Source of the DNA: Algisphaera agarilytica | Lineage (GTDB): Bacteria; Planctomycetota; Phycisphaerae; Phycisphaerales; Phycisphaeraceae | Assembly: GCF_014207595.1 (NCBI RefSeq) | Contig: NZ_JACHGY010000001.1 | Span: 2,982,836-3,046,835, forward strand | DNA length: 64,000 nt | Direction: 5' to 3' | Part shown: one piece after another, positions 25,823-33,099 of the stretch | Layout of the letters: each line of letters begins with the position of its first letter | Position numbering within the stretch: the first letter of the stretch is position 1 | Made by a program: the position numbers and the translations under genes | The notes under the pieces: generated by a model | What the model saw: only the letters and a program-made list of their open reading frames with translations | Database searches by the model: none | Told to the model about the DNA's origin: nothing

Positions 25823-25901
25823 GGATTTCGTATTGGGGATTTCGGATTTCGGAATCCCGCCACTCAAGTTTTCCGAAATCCGAAATCGTAAATCCGAAAT
25901 C
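25823..25901. repeat. Family B inverted repeat between flhB and flhA
   Basis: The left arm carries GGGGATTTCGGATTTCGGA. The right arm (about 25869-25901) has the inverted units TCCGAAATCCGAAATC and AAATCCGAAATC. It is the same design as 19688-19767 with G for A at intervals. About 40 bases separate the right arm from flhA. Confidence 0.88.
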
Positions 25902-25940
25902 AGGCACTCTCTTTAACCAAACTTCCTCTCTTACGACCCC

Positions 25941-28184
25941 ATGGCCCAAGTCACCTCCTCACCCCTGCCCGCTTGGCTGAACCGGCTCGACCGGTATCGG
26001 CCGTTGCTGGTGCCCGGGGCGGTGATCGGGTTGATCGCGGTGATCGTCGTTCCGCTGCCGCCGTTCCTGATGGACATGCTCATCGCGACGAACATCGCGC
26101 TGGCGGCGTTGATCCTGATGACGACGATCTTCGTGAAGTCGCCGCTGGAATTCTCGGTGTTCCCGGCCTTGCTGCTGGGCACGACCCTGTTCCGCCTGGT
26201 GCTCAATATCGCTACCACGCGTCTGATCCTCGCCGCCGATGTGAATTCGCCCAGCGAGGCCACGGCCGTGGCGGGCAAAGTGATCGAGGCGTTCAGCGAG
26301 TTCGTCTCCGGCTCGTCGATCGTCGTCGGGGCGATCCTGTTCATCATCCTGATCATCGTGCAGTTCGTGGTCATCACCAAGGGTGCGACCCGCATCTCCG
26401 AAGTCGCCGCGCGGTTCACCCTGGACGCGATGCCCGGTAAGCAGATGGCGATCGACGCCGACCTCAACGCCGGCATCATCGACGAAGGGACCGCCCGCCA
26501 ACGCCGCGAAGACATCGGCCGGGAAGCCGACTTCTACGGGGCCATGGACGGTGCCGCCAAGTTCGTGCGCGGCGACGCGATCGCCGGCATCATCATCACC
26601 ATCGTGAACATCATCGGCGGCTTCGCCGTGGGCATCGCGATGAAGGGCTGGTCGGCGGGCGAATCGATGGACGTTTTCACCAAGCTCACCATCGGCGACG
26701 GCTTGGTCTCGCAGCTCCCCGCCTTCGTCGTTTCGATCGGTGCCGCTTTGATCGTCACCCGCTCGGGCAGCCGGCGCGACTTCGGCGAAGAACTCTCCGA
26801 ACAACTCGCCAGCCGCGGCGCGGCGCTCGGCATCACCGCCGCGTTCCTCGCCGCCATGGCGTTCACCGGGTTGCCCACCGTGCCCATGATGGCCTTGGCC
26901 CTGGTTTGCGGGGTGATGGCATTCTTCGCCAGCCGCAACCGATCTGCACAGGCCGCCGCTGAGGCGGACGAGCAGAAGAAGCAGGACGCCGCCAAGGACG
27001 AGCCCCCGCCGATCGAACAGGCCCTGGGCGTCGATACGCTCGAGCTCGAGGTCGGCTACGGCCTGGTACGCATGGTCGATACCAAGCAGGGCGGCGACCT
27101 GCTCGACCGCATCACCATGATCCGCCGCCAGCTCGCCGCCGAGCAGGGCTTCGTGATGCCGCCGGTGCGCATCCGCGACAACATGCAGCACCAGCCCAAC
27201 GACTACCACTTCAAGATCCGCGGCAACAGCGTTGCCCAGGGCCAGGTCTACCCCGGCCAGTTCCTCGCGATGGACGGCGGCCTCGCCTCGCCCGACAACG
27301 GCGAGCTCAAGGGCGTCCGCGTCAAAGAGCCCGCCTTCGGCCTCAACGCCGTGTGGATCGACGCCGGCCAAAAACAAAGGGCCGAGTCGCTCAACTACAC
27401 CGTCGTCGACGCCACGTCCGTCCTCGCGACCCACCTCACCGAGGTCGTCAAGAACTTCGCCGACGAGCTGCTGGACTTCGAAGAGACCAACAACCTCATC
27501 ACCCAGCTCAAGGAGAAAGCCCCCAAACTCACCGAGGCCGTGCTCGAAGGCGACCCGCCGTTGGTCAAGCCGTCGGACCTGCAGAAGGTGTTGCAGAACC
27601 TCTTGGGCGAGCGGGTCCCCGTCCGCGACCTGGCGACGATCGTCGAAACGCTCGGCGAGTGGGCCCCGCGTACCAAGGACCTGGACGTACTCACCGAATA
27701 CGTCCGCAACGCGCTGCGGCGCACCGTGTGCAGCCAGTACACCGTGCAGGAAGCCGACACCAACGACCCCGGCATGCAGGGCCCGGGCATCACCAAGCTC
27801 TACTGCGTCAGCCTCGACCCGGCGCTCGAAGATCAGATCCTGGGTTACATCGATCGCTCGGCCGAGGGCACAAGCATGTCCATGCCGCCCGTCGTCGCCA
27901 ACCGCATCACCGCGGCGATCATCGAAGAAGTTCAGCGGCTCATCGGCGCGGGCCACAACCCGGTGGTGCTCGCGTCGCCGCAGGTCCGGGCCCAGGTGCG
28001 ATCGTTGATCGAGCCGCACCTCCCGACGTGTGCCGTTCTGGGGTATAACGAGATTAGCAAAGGCGTCGAGGTCGAATCTTTAGGCCTGATCCAGTCCTCG
28101 GCCGAAACACCGAATCCGTCAGAACCGCCATTGACCGCGCCGGGACCGGTCGATGCGCCATCATTGCAAGGGGCTAGTCGTTGA
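25941..28184 (+). CDS. flhA: Flagellar export protein FlhA
   Basis: A 747-residue export-gate protein, the largest of the apparatus. Eight membrane helices are expected in residues about 20-325. The FHIPEP-type cytoplasmic motif region is visible at about residues 145-205 (FVVITKGATRISEVAARFTLD, shown by ITKGATRISEV and RFTLDAMPGKQM). The large cytoplasmic domain (about 355-700) docks export chaperones. Length is slightly above the enteric protein owing to a Pro-rich tail. The stop overlaps the flhF TTG by four bases. Confidence 0.96.
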   Translation: MAQVTSSPLPAWLNRLDRYRPLLVPGAVIGLIAVIVVPLPPFLMDMLIATNIALAALILMTTIFVKSPLEFSVFPALLLGTTLFRLVLNIATTRLILAADVNSPSEATAVAGKVIEAFSEFVSGSSIVVGAILFIILIIVQFVVITKGATRISEVAARFTLDAMPGKQMAIDADLNAGIIDEGTARQRREDIGREADFYGAMDGAAKFVRGDAIAGIIITIVNIIGGFAVGIAMKGWSAGESMDVFTKLTIGDGLVSQLPAFVVSIGAALIVTRSGSRRDFGEELSEQLASRGAALGITAAFLAAMAFTGLPTVPMMALALVCGVMAFFASRNRSAQAAAEADEQKKQDAAKDEPPPIEQALGVDTLELEVGYGLVRMVDTKQGGDLLDRITMIRRQLAAEQGFVMPPVRIRDNMQHQPNDYHFKIRGNSVAQGQVYPGQFLAMDGGLASPDNGELKGVRVKEPAFGLNAVWIDAGQKQRAESLNYTVVDATSVLATHLTEVVKNFADELLDFEETNNLITQLKEKAPKLTEAVLEGDPPLVKPSDLQKVLQNLLGERVPVRDLATIVETLGEWAPRTKDLDVLTEYVRNALRRTVCSQYTVQEADTNDPGMQGPGITKLYCVSLDPALEDQILGYIDRSAEGTSMSMPPVVANRITAAIIEEVQRLIGAGHNPVVLASPQVRAQVRSLIEPHLPTCAVLGYNEISKGVEVESLGLIQSSAETPNPSEPPLTAPGPVDAPSLQGASR

Positions 28185-29512
28185 CGATCCGTACGTTCAC
28201 TGCACGCACCATGGCCGAGGCATTGGCTCTGGTTAAACAAGAGATCGGCAAGCACGCCGTGGTCTTGCACACCCGCACCATCAAGCGTGGGGGCGTGCTT
28301 GGGATCGGCGCCAAGACGCTGATCGAAGTCACCGCGGCCGACGGCCGCGAGATGGCCCGGCAACGCCAACGCGAAGCCCAGCAATCGCCCCGGGTTAAAG
28401 CCCTCCGCGAAGCCGCCGCCGCCGAAGTTCGCGAACGCAGCAACATCACCGCCACCACGCCCGTCGAAGAGCAGACCGCGGGCGACCTGATCCGACGCAC
28501 GTACCAGGCCGCACGCACGCAATTCGACACGCCCGCCGCCGTCGAAGCCGCCGACACCTACACGCCCGCCGCCCCGACGGTCGCCATGCCAGCGCCGATG
28601 CCCAGCACGCAGCAGGATGCGCAGATGGCCAAGGACCTCCAGGCGGTGAAGCAGCTCGTCGAACAGGTCGTGCAGAGCCAGAAGAAAGCTGAGGTCTTCG
28701 CCCAGGCCCCGCCCGAAGAAAAGCTGCCCGACCCGCTGGTCGAGCACTACTCCGCGTTGATCCAGCAGGAGATCGCCTGCGAGCTCGCCAACGAGCTGAT
28801 CCGTGGCCTCGACTCGTCTGCCACCGATGATGTGCAGCAGGCCCTGCGTGATGAGGTCGCCAAGCTGCTGCCCACCGATCCGGACGCCGGCGAGTTCAAA
28901 GCCACCGAAGACGGCCGCCCCCGCACCATCGCCCTGGTCGGCCCGACGGGCGTGGGCAAAACCACCACCGTCGCCAAGCTCGCCGCGACTTTCAAGCTCA
29001 AGCAGAACAAGAATGTCGCCCTGATCACCGCCGACACCTACCGCATCGCCGCCGTCGAACAGCTGCGCACCTACGCGGGCATCATCGGCGTGCCGCTCGA
29101 GGTCGTGTCCAGCCCCGAGGAACTTTCCGCCGCTCTGGCCCGCCTGTCCCACGTCGACGTCGTCCTGATCGACACCGCCGGCCGATCGCAGCGTAACGCC
29201 GACCGCCTCGACGAATTAGCGCAGCTCATCGAAACCGCACATCCCCACGAGACGCACCTCGTGCTATCCTCCACGGCGTCCCAGCGGGTGCTGCTGGAGA
29301 CCATCGAACGCTTCGAACAGATCAAGACCGATCGGCTGATCTTCACCAAGATCGACGAGGCGGTGACCTGCGGGGTGTTGTTGAACGTTGCTCAAAGGGT
29401 CAACAAGCCGTTGAGCTATATCACGACGGGGCAGGAGGTCCCTCACCAGATCGAGCCCTGCACTTCGGGCCGATTGGCGGAGTTGGTGTTGGGCTTGGAG
29501 GTGTTGGCATGA
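28181..29512 (+). CDS. flhF: Flagellar placement GTPase FlhF
   Basis: A 443-residue SRP-type GTPase that sets flagellar pole and number. The N-terminal B domain (IRTFTARTMAEALALVKQEI) is followed by a variable linker rich in Ala/Gln. The NG domain begins near residue 195, with P-loop GPTGVGKT at 254-261 (Lys260), DTAGRSQ and TKIDE. The start is TTG at 28181, overlapping the flhA stop. It overlaps flhG by four bases, giving the usual flhA-flhF-flhG order. Confidence 0.95.
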   Translation: MTIRTFTARTMAEALALVKQEIGKHAVVLHTRTIKRGGVLGIGAKTLIEVTAADGREMARQRQREAQQSPRVKALREAAAAEVRERSNITATTPVEEQTAGDLIRRTYQAARTQFDTPAAVEAADTYTPAAPTVAMPAPMPSTQQDAQMAKDLQAVKQLVEQVVQSQKKAEVFAQAPPEEKLPDPLVEHYSALIQQEIACELANELIRGLDSSATDDVQQALRDEVAKLLPTDPDAGEFKATEDGRPRTIALVGPTGVGKTTTVAKLAATFKLKQNKNVALITADTYRIAAVEQLRTYAGIIGVPLEVVSSPEELSAALARLSHVDVVLIDTAGRSQRNADRLDELAQLIETAHPHETHLVLSSTASQRVLLETIERFEQIKTDRLIFTKIDEAVTCGVLLNVAQRVNKPLSYITTGQEVPHQIEPCTSGRLAELVLGLEVLA

Positions 29513-30411
29513 GTGTCGCCGATCAAGCGGCCGCGTTGCGCGGCCTGGTGGAACAGTACGAACAATCCAACGGCCCACGCGGCGCCGGGATGACGCGCGC
29601 TCAGCCGCGCCTCGCACAGACCCTCGCGATCACCAGCGGGAAGGGCGGCGTCGGCAAGACGACCGTCACCGTGAACCTCGCCGTGCAGCTCGCCCGCTTG
29701 GGGCGGCGCGTTGTCCTGCTCGACGCGGACCTGGGCACCGCGAACGCCGATGTGATGTGCAACGTCAACGCCCGATCCACGCTGGCCCACGTCGTGGCGG
29801 GGCAACGCGAGCTCGAAGACATCATCGTCGACGCCCCCGGCGGGTTCCGCCTGGTCCCCGGCGCTTCGGGGCTGGCGAACATGGCCAACCTCAGCGCGCA
29901 CGAACACGACCGTCTCAACGCGCAGATGCGCCGACTCGAATCAAGTTGCGACGTATTGCTCATCGACACCGGCGCGGGCGTCGGGCCGAACGTGCTGAGT
30001 TTCTGTGTGGCCGCGGAGCGTTTGCTTGTGGTGACCACACCTGAACCGACTTCAATCACCGACGCTTACGCGGTGATCAAAACGATCAACGCGCAGACTT
30101 CGCACCCCGACATTCGCTTGCTGGTGAACATGGTGGAAAACGAAGCCGAGGCCCGCGCAGTTTTTGCGCGAATCAATGGGGTATGTCAGCGCTTCCTTGG
30201 TTTATCCCCAAATTACGCAGGGCATGTGGTGACCGACGCCAAGGTGTCACGCGCCGTGCGACAACGCCGTCCGTTTGTTCTCGACACGCCCAACACCAAA
30301 GCGAGCGTATGCGTGTTAAGCCTTGCTCACAGGCTGGATAGACATGCGATGGACCCGCGCCGTCAGTCCGCGGGGTTGATTAAAAAAATGGCGTCCTGGT
30401 TGAGGCATTGA
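29509..30411 (+). CDS. flhG: MinD-like flagellar number regulator FlhG
   Basis: A 300-residue ParA/MinD-family ATPase, also called FleN or YlxH. The deviant Walker A SGKGGVGKTT is at residues 43-52, followed by the Walker A' Asp in VVLLDADLGTANADV and the switch region LLIDTGAGVG. The N-terminal 40 residues hold a short DQAAALRGLV helix, similar to the FlhF-activating motif of FlhG proteins. FlhG restrains flagellar number through FlhF and FliM/FliN. Coupled to flhF by a four-base overlap. Confidence 0.94.
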   Translation: MSVADQAAALRGLVEQYEQSNGPRGAGMTRAQPRLAQTLAITSGKGGVGKTTVTVNLAVQLARLGRRVVLLDADLGTANADVMCNVNARSTLAHVVAGQRELEDIIVDAPGGFRLVPGASGLANMANLSAHEHDRLNAQMRRLESSCDVLLIDTGAGVGPNVLSFCVAAERLLVVTTPEPTSITDAYAVIKTINAQTSHPDIRLLVNMVENEAEARAVFARINGVCQRFLGLSPNYAGHVVTDAKVSRAVRQRRPFVLDTPNTKASVCVLSLAHRLDRHAMDPRRQSAGLIKKMASWLRH

Positions 30412-30461
30412 TCACTCAGGACACTTAACTTTAAACTTTTTCATTTATTTTTCCACGTCGC

Positions 30462-30479
30462 AAGGCAAAGGCCTTTTTT
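30462..30479 (+). terminator. Likely weak intrinsic terminator after flhG
   Basis: AAGGC, loop AAAG, GCCTT, then a run of T. The five-pair stem is short but the position, 50 bases after flhG in an AT-rich gap, is right for partial termination. Confidence 0.5.
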
Positions 30480-30598
30480 CGTGCGCGCGATTAGGTATAT
30501 TCTTCCATGAAGCCTCATGGATCGGGGCTTGGATGAGATAGCCATCGGGTAACGGAGTACTGGCCATCACCTCTCGAGTCATCGCAACTTGTTTCGCC

Positions 30599-30862
30599 TT
30601 GACCAGCTTTGCGGGGGCTATTCTTGTCGGCATGATGGCCGGCAATCCTTTACAAACCATTTTCTTGCGTGCTCTGTTCACGATGATCGTCTGCTACGCC
30701 ATCGGACTGGTCATCGGATTGATCGCTCAGAGCACCGTGCAACGGCATATCGAACAGCACAAACTGGATCACCCGATCCCCGGCGAAGAGATGGACCTCG
30801 CCGCAGTGTCGCGTGAGCTCGACAAGTCGTCGGGTAATCAAGCCCAGGCCGAAGCGGCCTGA
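30599..30862 (+). CDS. Small two-helix membrane protein
   Basis: An 87-residue protein (from TTG 30599) with two hydrophobic segments (about residues 2-15 and 20-44) and a soluble acidic tail (PIPGEEMDLAAVSREL). No ATG or GTG exists in this frame. The frame is open from 30542, and a CTG at 30560 with GGAG just before it would complete the first membrane helix, so translation may begin there. It lies between flhG and the first sigma factor, where many flagellar clusters carry a small uncharacterised membrane gene. Function is unknown; a flagellar link is inferred from position. Confidence 0.6.
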   Translation: MTSFAGAILVGMMAGNPLQTIFLRALFTMIVCYAIGLVIGLIAQSTVQRHIEQHKLDHPIPGEEMDLAAVSRELDKSSGNQAQAEAA

Positions 30863-30963
30863 CGCTTTTAAGAATGTAGAGAGCGGGTGGAGGGCTTGTC
30901 CCTCCCCTTTCGAATGACAGGGGCCGTGAAGGATCACGGCGGGAACGGGCAAAGGATGGACCC

Positions 30964-31785
30964 ATGGGATTGGCATTAGCCGCAAAACGCTATCAACGAC
31001 TCGAACCGGTCGACCGCGATACCGCGAGCTCGCTCTGGTCGGCGTACCGGGAGTCGCCCGACCGCACGAACCGCAACGCCTTGATGGAGCTCTACCTCCC
31101 GGTGGTGCGTTACAACGCCCAGCGGATCCACCTCAAGCTCCCCGAGTCGGTCGAGCTGGGTGACCTCATCTCCGCCGGCACCTTCGGCCTGGTCGACGCC
31201 ATCGAGGGCTTCGACCCCGAGCGTGGCATCAAATTCGAAACCTACTGTGCACCGCGCATCCGCGGCGCGATCCTCGACGAGCTGCGTTCCCTGGACTGGG
31301 TGCCTCGCCTCGTGCGTTCGCGTTCGACGCAGGTCGAGAAGGCCCGCCGTTCACTCACCGCACAGACCGGCGTTGCCCCGACCGACAGCGAACTCCGCCA
31401 ACAGCTCGGCGTCGACCGTGACGAGTTCGCCAAGATCAAACGCGACTCCACCGCCGTGGGCACCGTGTCGCTGTCCCGCCGGTTCACCACCGAAGAGTCG
31501 GGCCGCGAGCTCGGCGAGATCGACGTGCTGCAAGACACCCGTCAGATCAACCCGCTGTCCGCCATCTCCCGGCGGGACCTCAAGGAACTAGTCACCAAAG
31601 GCCTCTCCCGTCACGAGCGCATGATCGTGGTGCTCTACTACTACGAAGCGATGACGATGCGCGAGATCGGGCGGGTCCTGGACTTATCGGAATCGCGTGT
31701 CAGCCAGATGCATTCGTCGATTCTGCTGCGTTTGAAGGCCCAATTGCAGCACAAAGCCAATGAACTGGCAGAGCTCAACGGATAA
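30964..31785 (+). CDS. fliA: FliA/WhiG-family sigma factor, copy 1
   Basis: A 273-residue sigma-28-type factor. Region 2 is at about residues 40-110, with the core-binding LGDLISAGTFGLVDAIEGFD and the FETYCAPRIRGAILDELR promoter-melting segment. Region 3 follows (PTDSELRQQLGVDRDEF), then region 4 with helix-turn-helix (MREIGRVLDLSESRVSQMHS). AAAGGA stands before the ATG. The flhF-flhG-(small gene)-sigma order is the classical place of fliA, which directs late flagellar genes. A second, related sigma gene follows at once. Confidence 0.9.
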   Translation: MGLALAAKRYQRLEPVDRDTASSLWSAYRESPDRTNRNALMELYLPVVRYNAQRIHLKLPESVELGDLISAGTFGLVDAIEGFDPERGIKFETYCAPRIRGAILDELRSLDWVPRLVRSRSTQVEKARRSLTAQTGVAPTDSELRQQLGVDRDEFAKIKRDSTAVGTVSLSRRFTTEESGRELGEIDVLQDTRQINPLSAISRRDLKELVTKGLSRHERMIVVLYYYEAMTMREIGRVLDLSESRVSQMHSSILLRLKAQLQHKANELAELNG

Positions 31786-31801
31786 GCGGGACCGCCGATA
31801 A
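31775..31801 (+). promoter_or_regulatory. Candidate sigma-28 promoter before the second sigma gene
   Basis: TCAA at 31775-31778, a 15-base spacer, then GCCGATAA at 31794-31801. The -10 is an exact match and the spacing is the FliA standard; the -35 differs from TAAA by one base. It overlaps the end of the first sigma gene and would let one FliA-type factor drive the other. Confidence 0.5.
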
Positions 31802-31940
31802 CGAAATACTTGAATTTTTTATTTTTTCCTCATGACCCAAATTTAGATCACCGATGGATGAACGGGTGCATTGGGCACGGAAGTGTCCGGATAACCCTCG
31901 CAACCGGCCTCCATCACATCAACGAGCAGGGAACGACAAC

Positions 31941-32894
31941 ATGACCGCAGTGAAGGCCCGAGCGACCAAGCCTAAAGTCAAAAGCAAAACCAGCCCGAAA
32001 TCTAAAGCGAAGTCGGCGACCAAGACCAAGCCCCGCGCTAAGGCGGCCGTGAAGGAAGAAGAGGCTGTCGAAGCCGTTCCCGCCAAGGTCTCCGCCGCTC
32101 CTGTTCCCGAGGAGCACACCAAGGACGAGATCGAGCAGGCCTGGGAGAACTACCACAAAGACAAGAGCGAAGCGTCCCGCGACGTCCTGCTCGAAGCCCA
32201 CCTCCCGCTGATCCAGCGTGTCGTCGAACGCATCTCCCGCCGCCTCCCCGCGGAAGTGGATCCGGGCGACCTCATGCAGGAAGGTGTGTTCGGCCTGATG
32301 CACGCCATCGACCGCTTCGACCCCGAACGCGGCGTCCGCTTCACTACCTTCGCCACCCAATCGATCAACTCGGCCGTCCTCGACTACCTCCGCTCGATCG
32401 ACTGGGCCCCGCGCCTCGCTCGCAGCCGTTCGCGTAAGCTCAACACCGCCAAGCAGACGCTCACCAAAGAGCTCGGCCGCGAGCCGGACGAAGAAGAACT
32501 GTTCAAGCAAATGGACATGTCGCGGAAAGAGTTCCTGCTCACCGTTCGCGACGGCTCGCTCACCAGCACCGTCAGCCTCGCCGCGGGTGCCGACGCCCCC
32601 GACGCCGAGGGCGGCTACACCGGCCTGGGCCAGGTGCTCTCCGACAACACCGCCGCTTGCCCCGTTACCGAGAGCCATCGCCGCAACCTCAAGGACCTGG
32701 TCACCGGCAAGCTCAGCCGGGCCGAGCGCCTCATCGTCGTGCTCTACTACTACGAGCAGATGAGCATGAAAGAGATCGGCGTCACGCTCGACCTCTCCGA
32801 GTCGCGCGTCAGCCAGATGCACAGCTCGATCATGGCCCGCCTCAAGGTCCAGCTCGCCGACCGCATGGACGACTTCCATTCGCCCAACGAATAA
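31941..32894 (+). CDS. FliA/WhiG-family sigma factor, copy 2, Lys-rich tail
   Basis: A 317-residue sigma factor related to copy 1: region 2 (PGDLMQEGVFGLMHAIDRFD), region 3 (REPDEEELFKQMDMSRKEF) and region 4 (MKEIGVTLDLSESRVSQMHS) align end to end. It differs by an N-terminal extension of about 60 residues. Residues about 6-42 are extremely rich in Lys, Ala, Thr and Ser, like a histone-H1 tail (KSKTSPKSKAKSATKTK), then an acidic Val/Pro/Glu linker. The ATG at 31941 (AGGGA upstream) is preferred to an in-frame ATG at 31854 in the leader. It probably arose by duplication and may serve a separate promoter set; which genes it controls is not visible here. A strong terminator follows. Confidence 0.88.
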   Translation: MTAVKARATKPKVKSKTSPKSKAKSATKTKPRAKAAVKEEEAVEAVPAKVSAAPVPEEHTKDEIEQAWENYHKDKSEASRDVLLEAHLPLIQRVVERISRRLPAEVDPGDLMQEGVFGLMHAIDRFDPERGVRFTTFATQSINSAVLDYLRSIDWAPRLARSRSRKLNTAKQTLTKELGREPDEEELFKQMDMSRKEFLLTVRDGSLTSTVSLAAGADAPDAEGGYTGLGQVLSDNTAACPVTESHRRNLKDLVTGKLSRAERLIVVLYYYEQMSMKEIGVTLDLSESRVSQMHSSIMARLKVQLADRMDDFHSPNE

Positions 32895-32925
32895 GCGCCC
32901 CGCCACCAACGAAACCTCCTTCGGC

Positions 32926-32956
32926 AACGCCGCGATCGTCGCGGCGTTGTTGTTTT
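32926..32956 (+). terminator. Intrinsic terminator ending the flagellar cluster
   Basis: AACGCCGCGA, loop TCG, then TCGCGGCGTT make a perfect ten-pair stem, followed by GTTGTTTT. It lies 32 bases after the second sigma gene and closes the 29-kb cluster. Confidence 0.88.
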
Positions 32957-32996
32957 ACAGGCATTCCCACACCCAAGCCCCACAGAACCCCACGCC

Positions 32997-33025
32997 GACG
33001 CTGAGCCGCAACGCGGCGAAGCGTC
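32997..33025. repeat. Short palindrome with GA internal loop before argS
   Basis: GACGCT-ga-GCCGC, loop aac, GCGGC-ga-AGCGTC: two perfect stems flanking a tandem GA/GA mismatch. The same layout (stem, ga, GC, loop, GC, ga, stem) is found in the insertion inside the symporter gene at 45809-45829. It lies 75 bases before argS. Confidence 0.6.
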
Positions 33026-33099
33026 TGGTACCAAACCTGCATAACCCAAGCCCACTCCCAGCCCCGCCCCCAACCACACCTGCTACCATCTCCCGCGAT

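Noticed and set aside
31874-31887. Sigma-54-like GGCACG before the second sigma gene
   Set aside because: The -12 half reads TGTC in place of TTGC, so the essential GC is missing.
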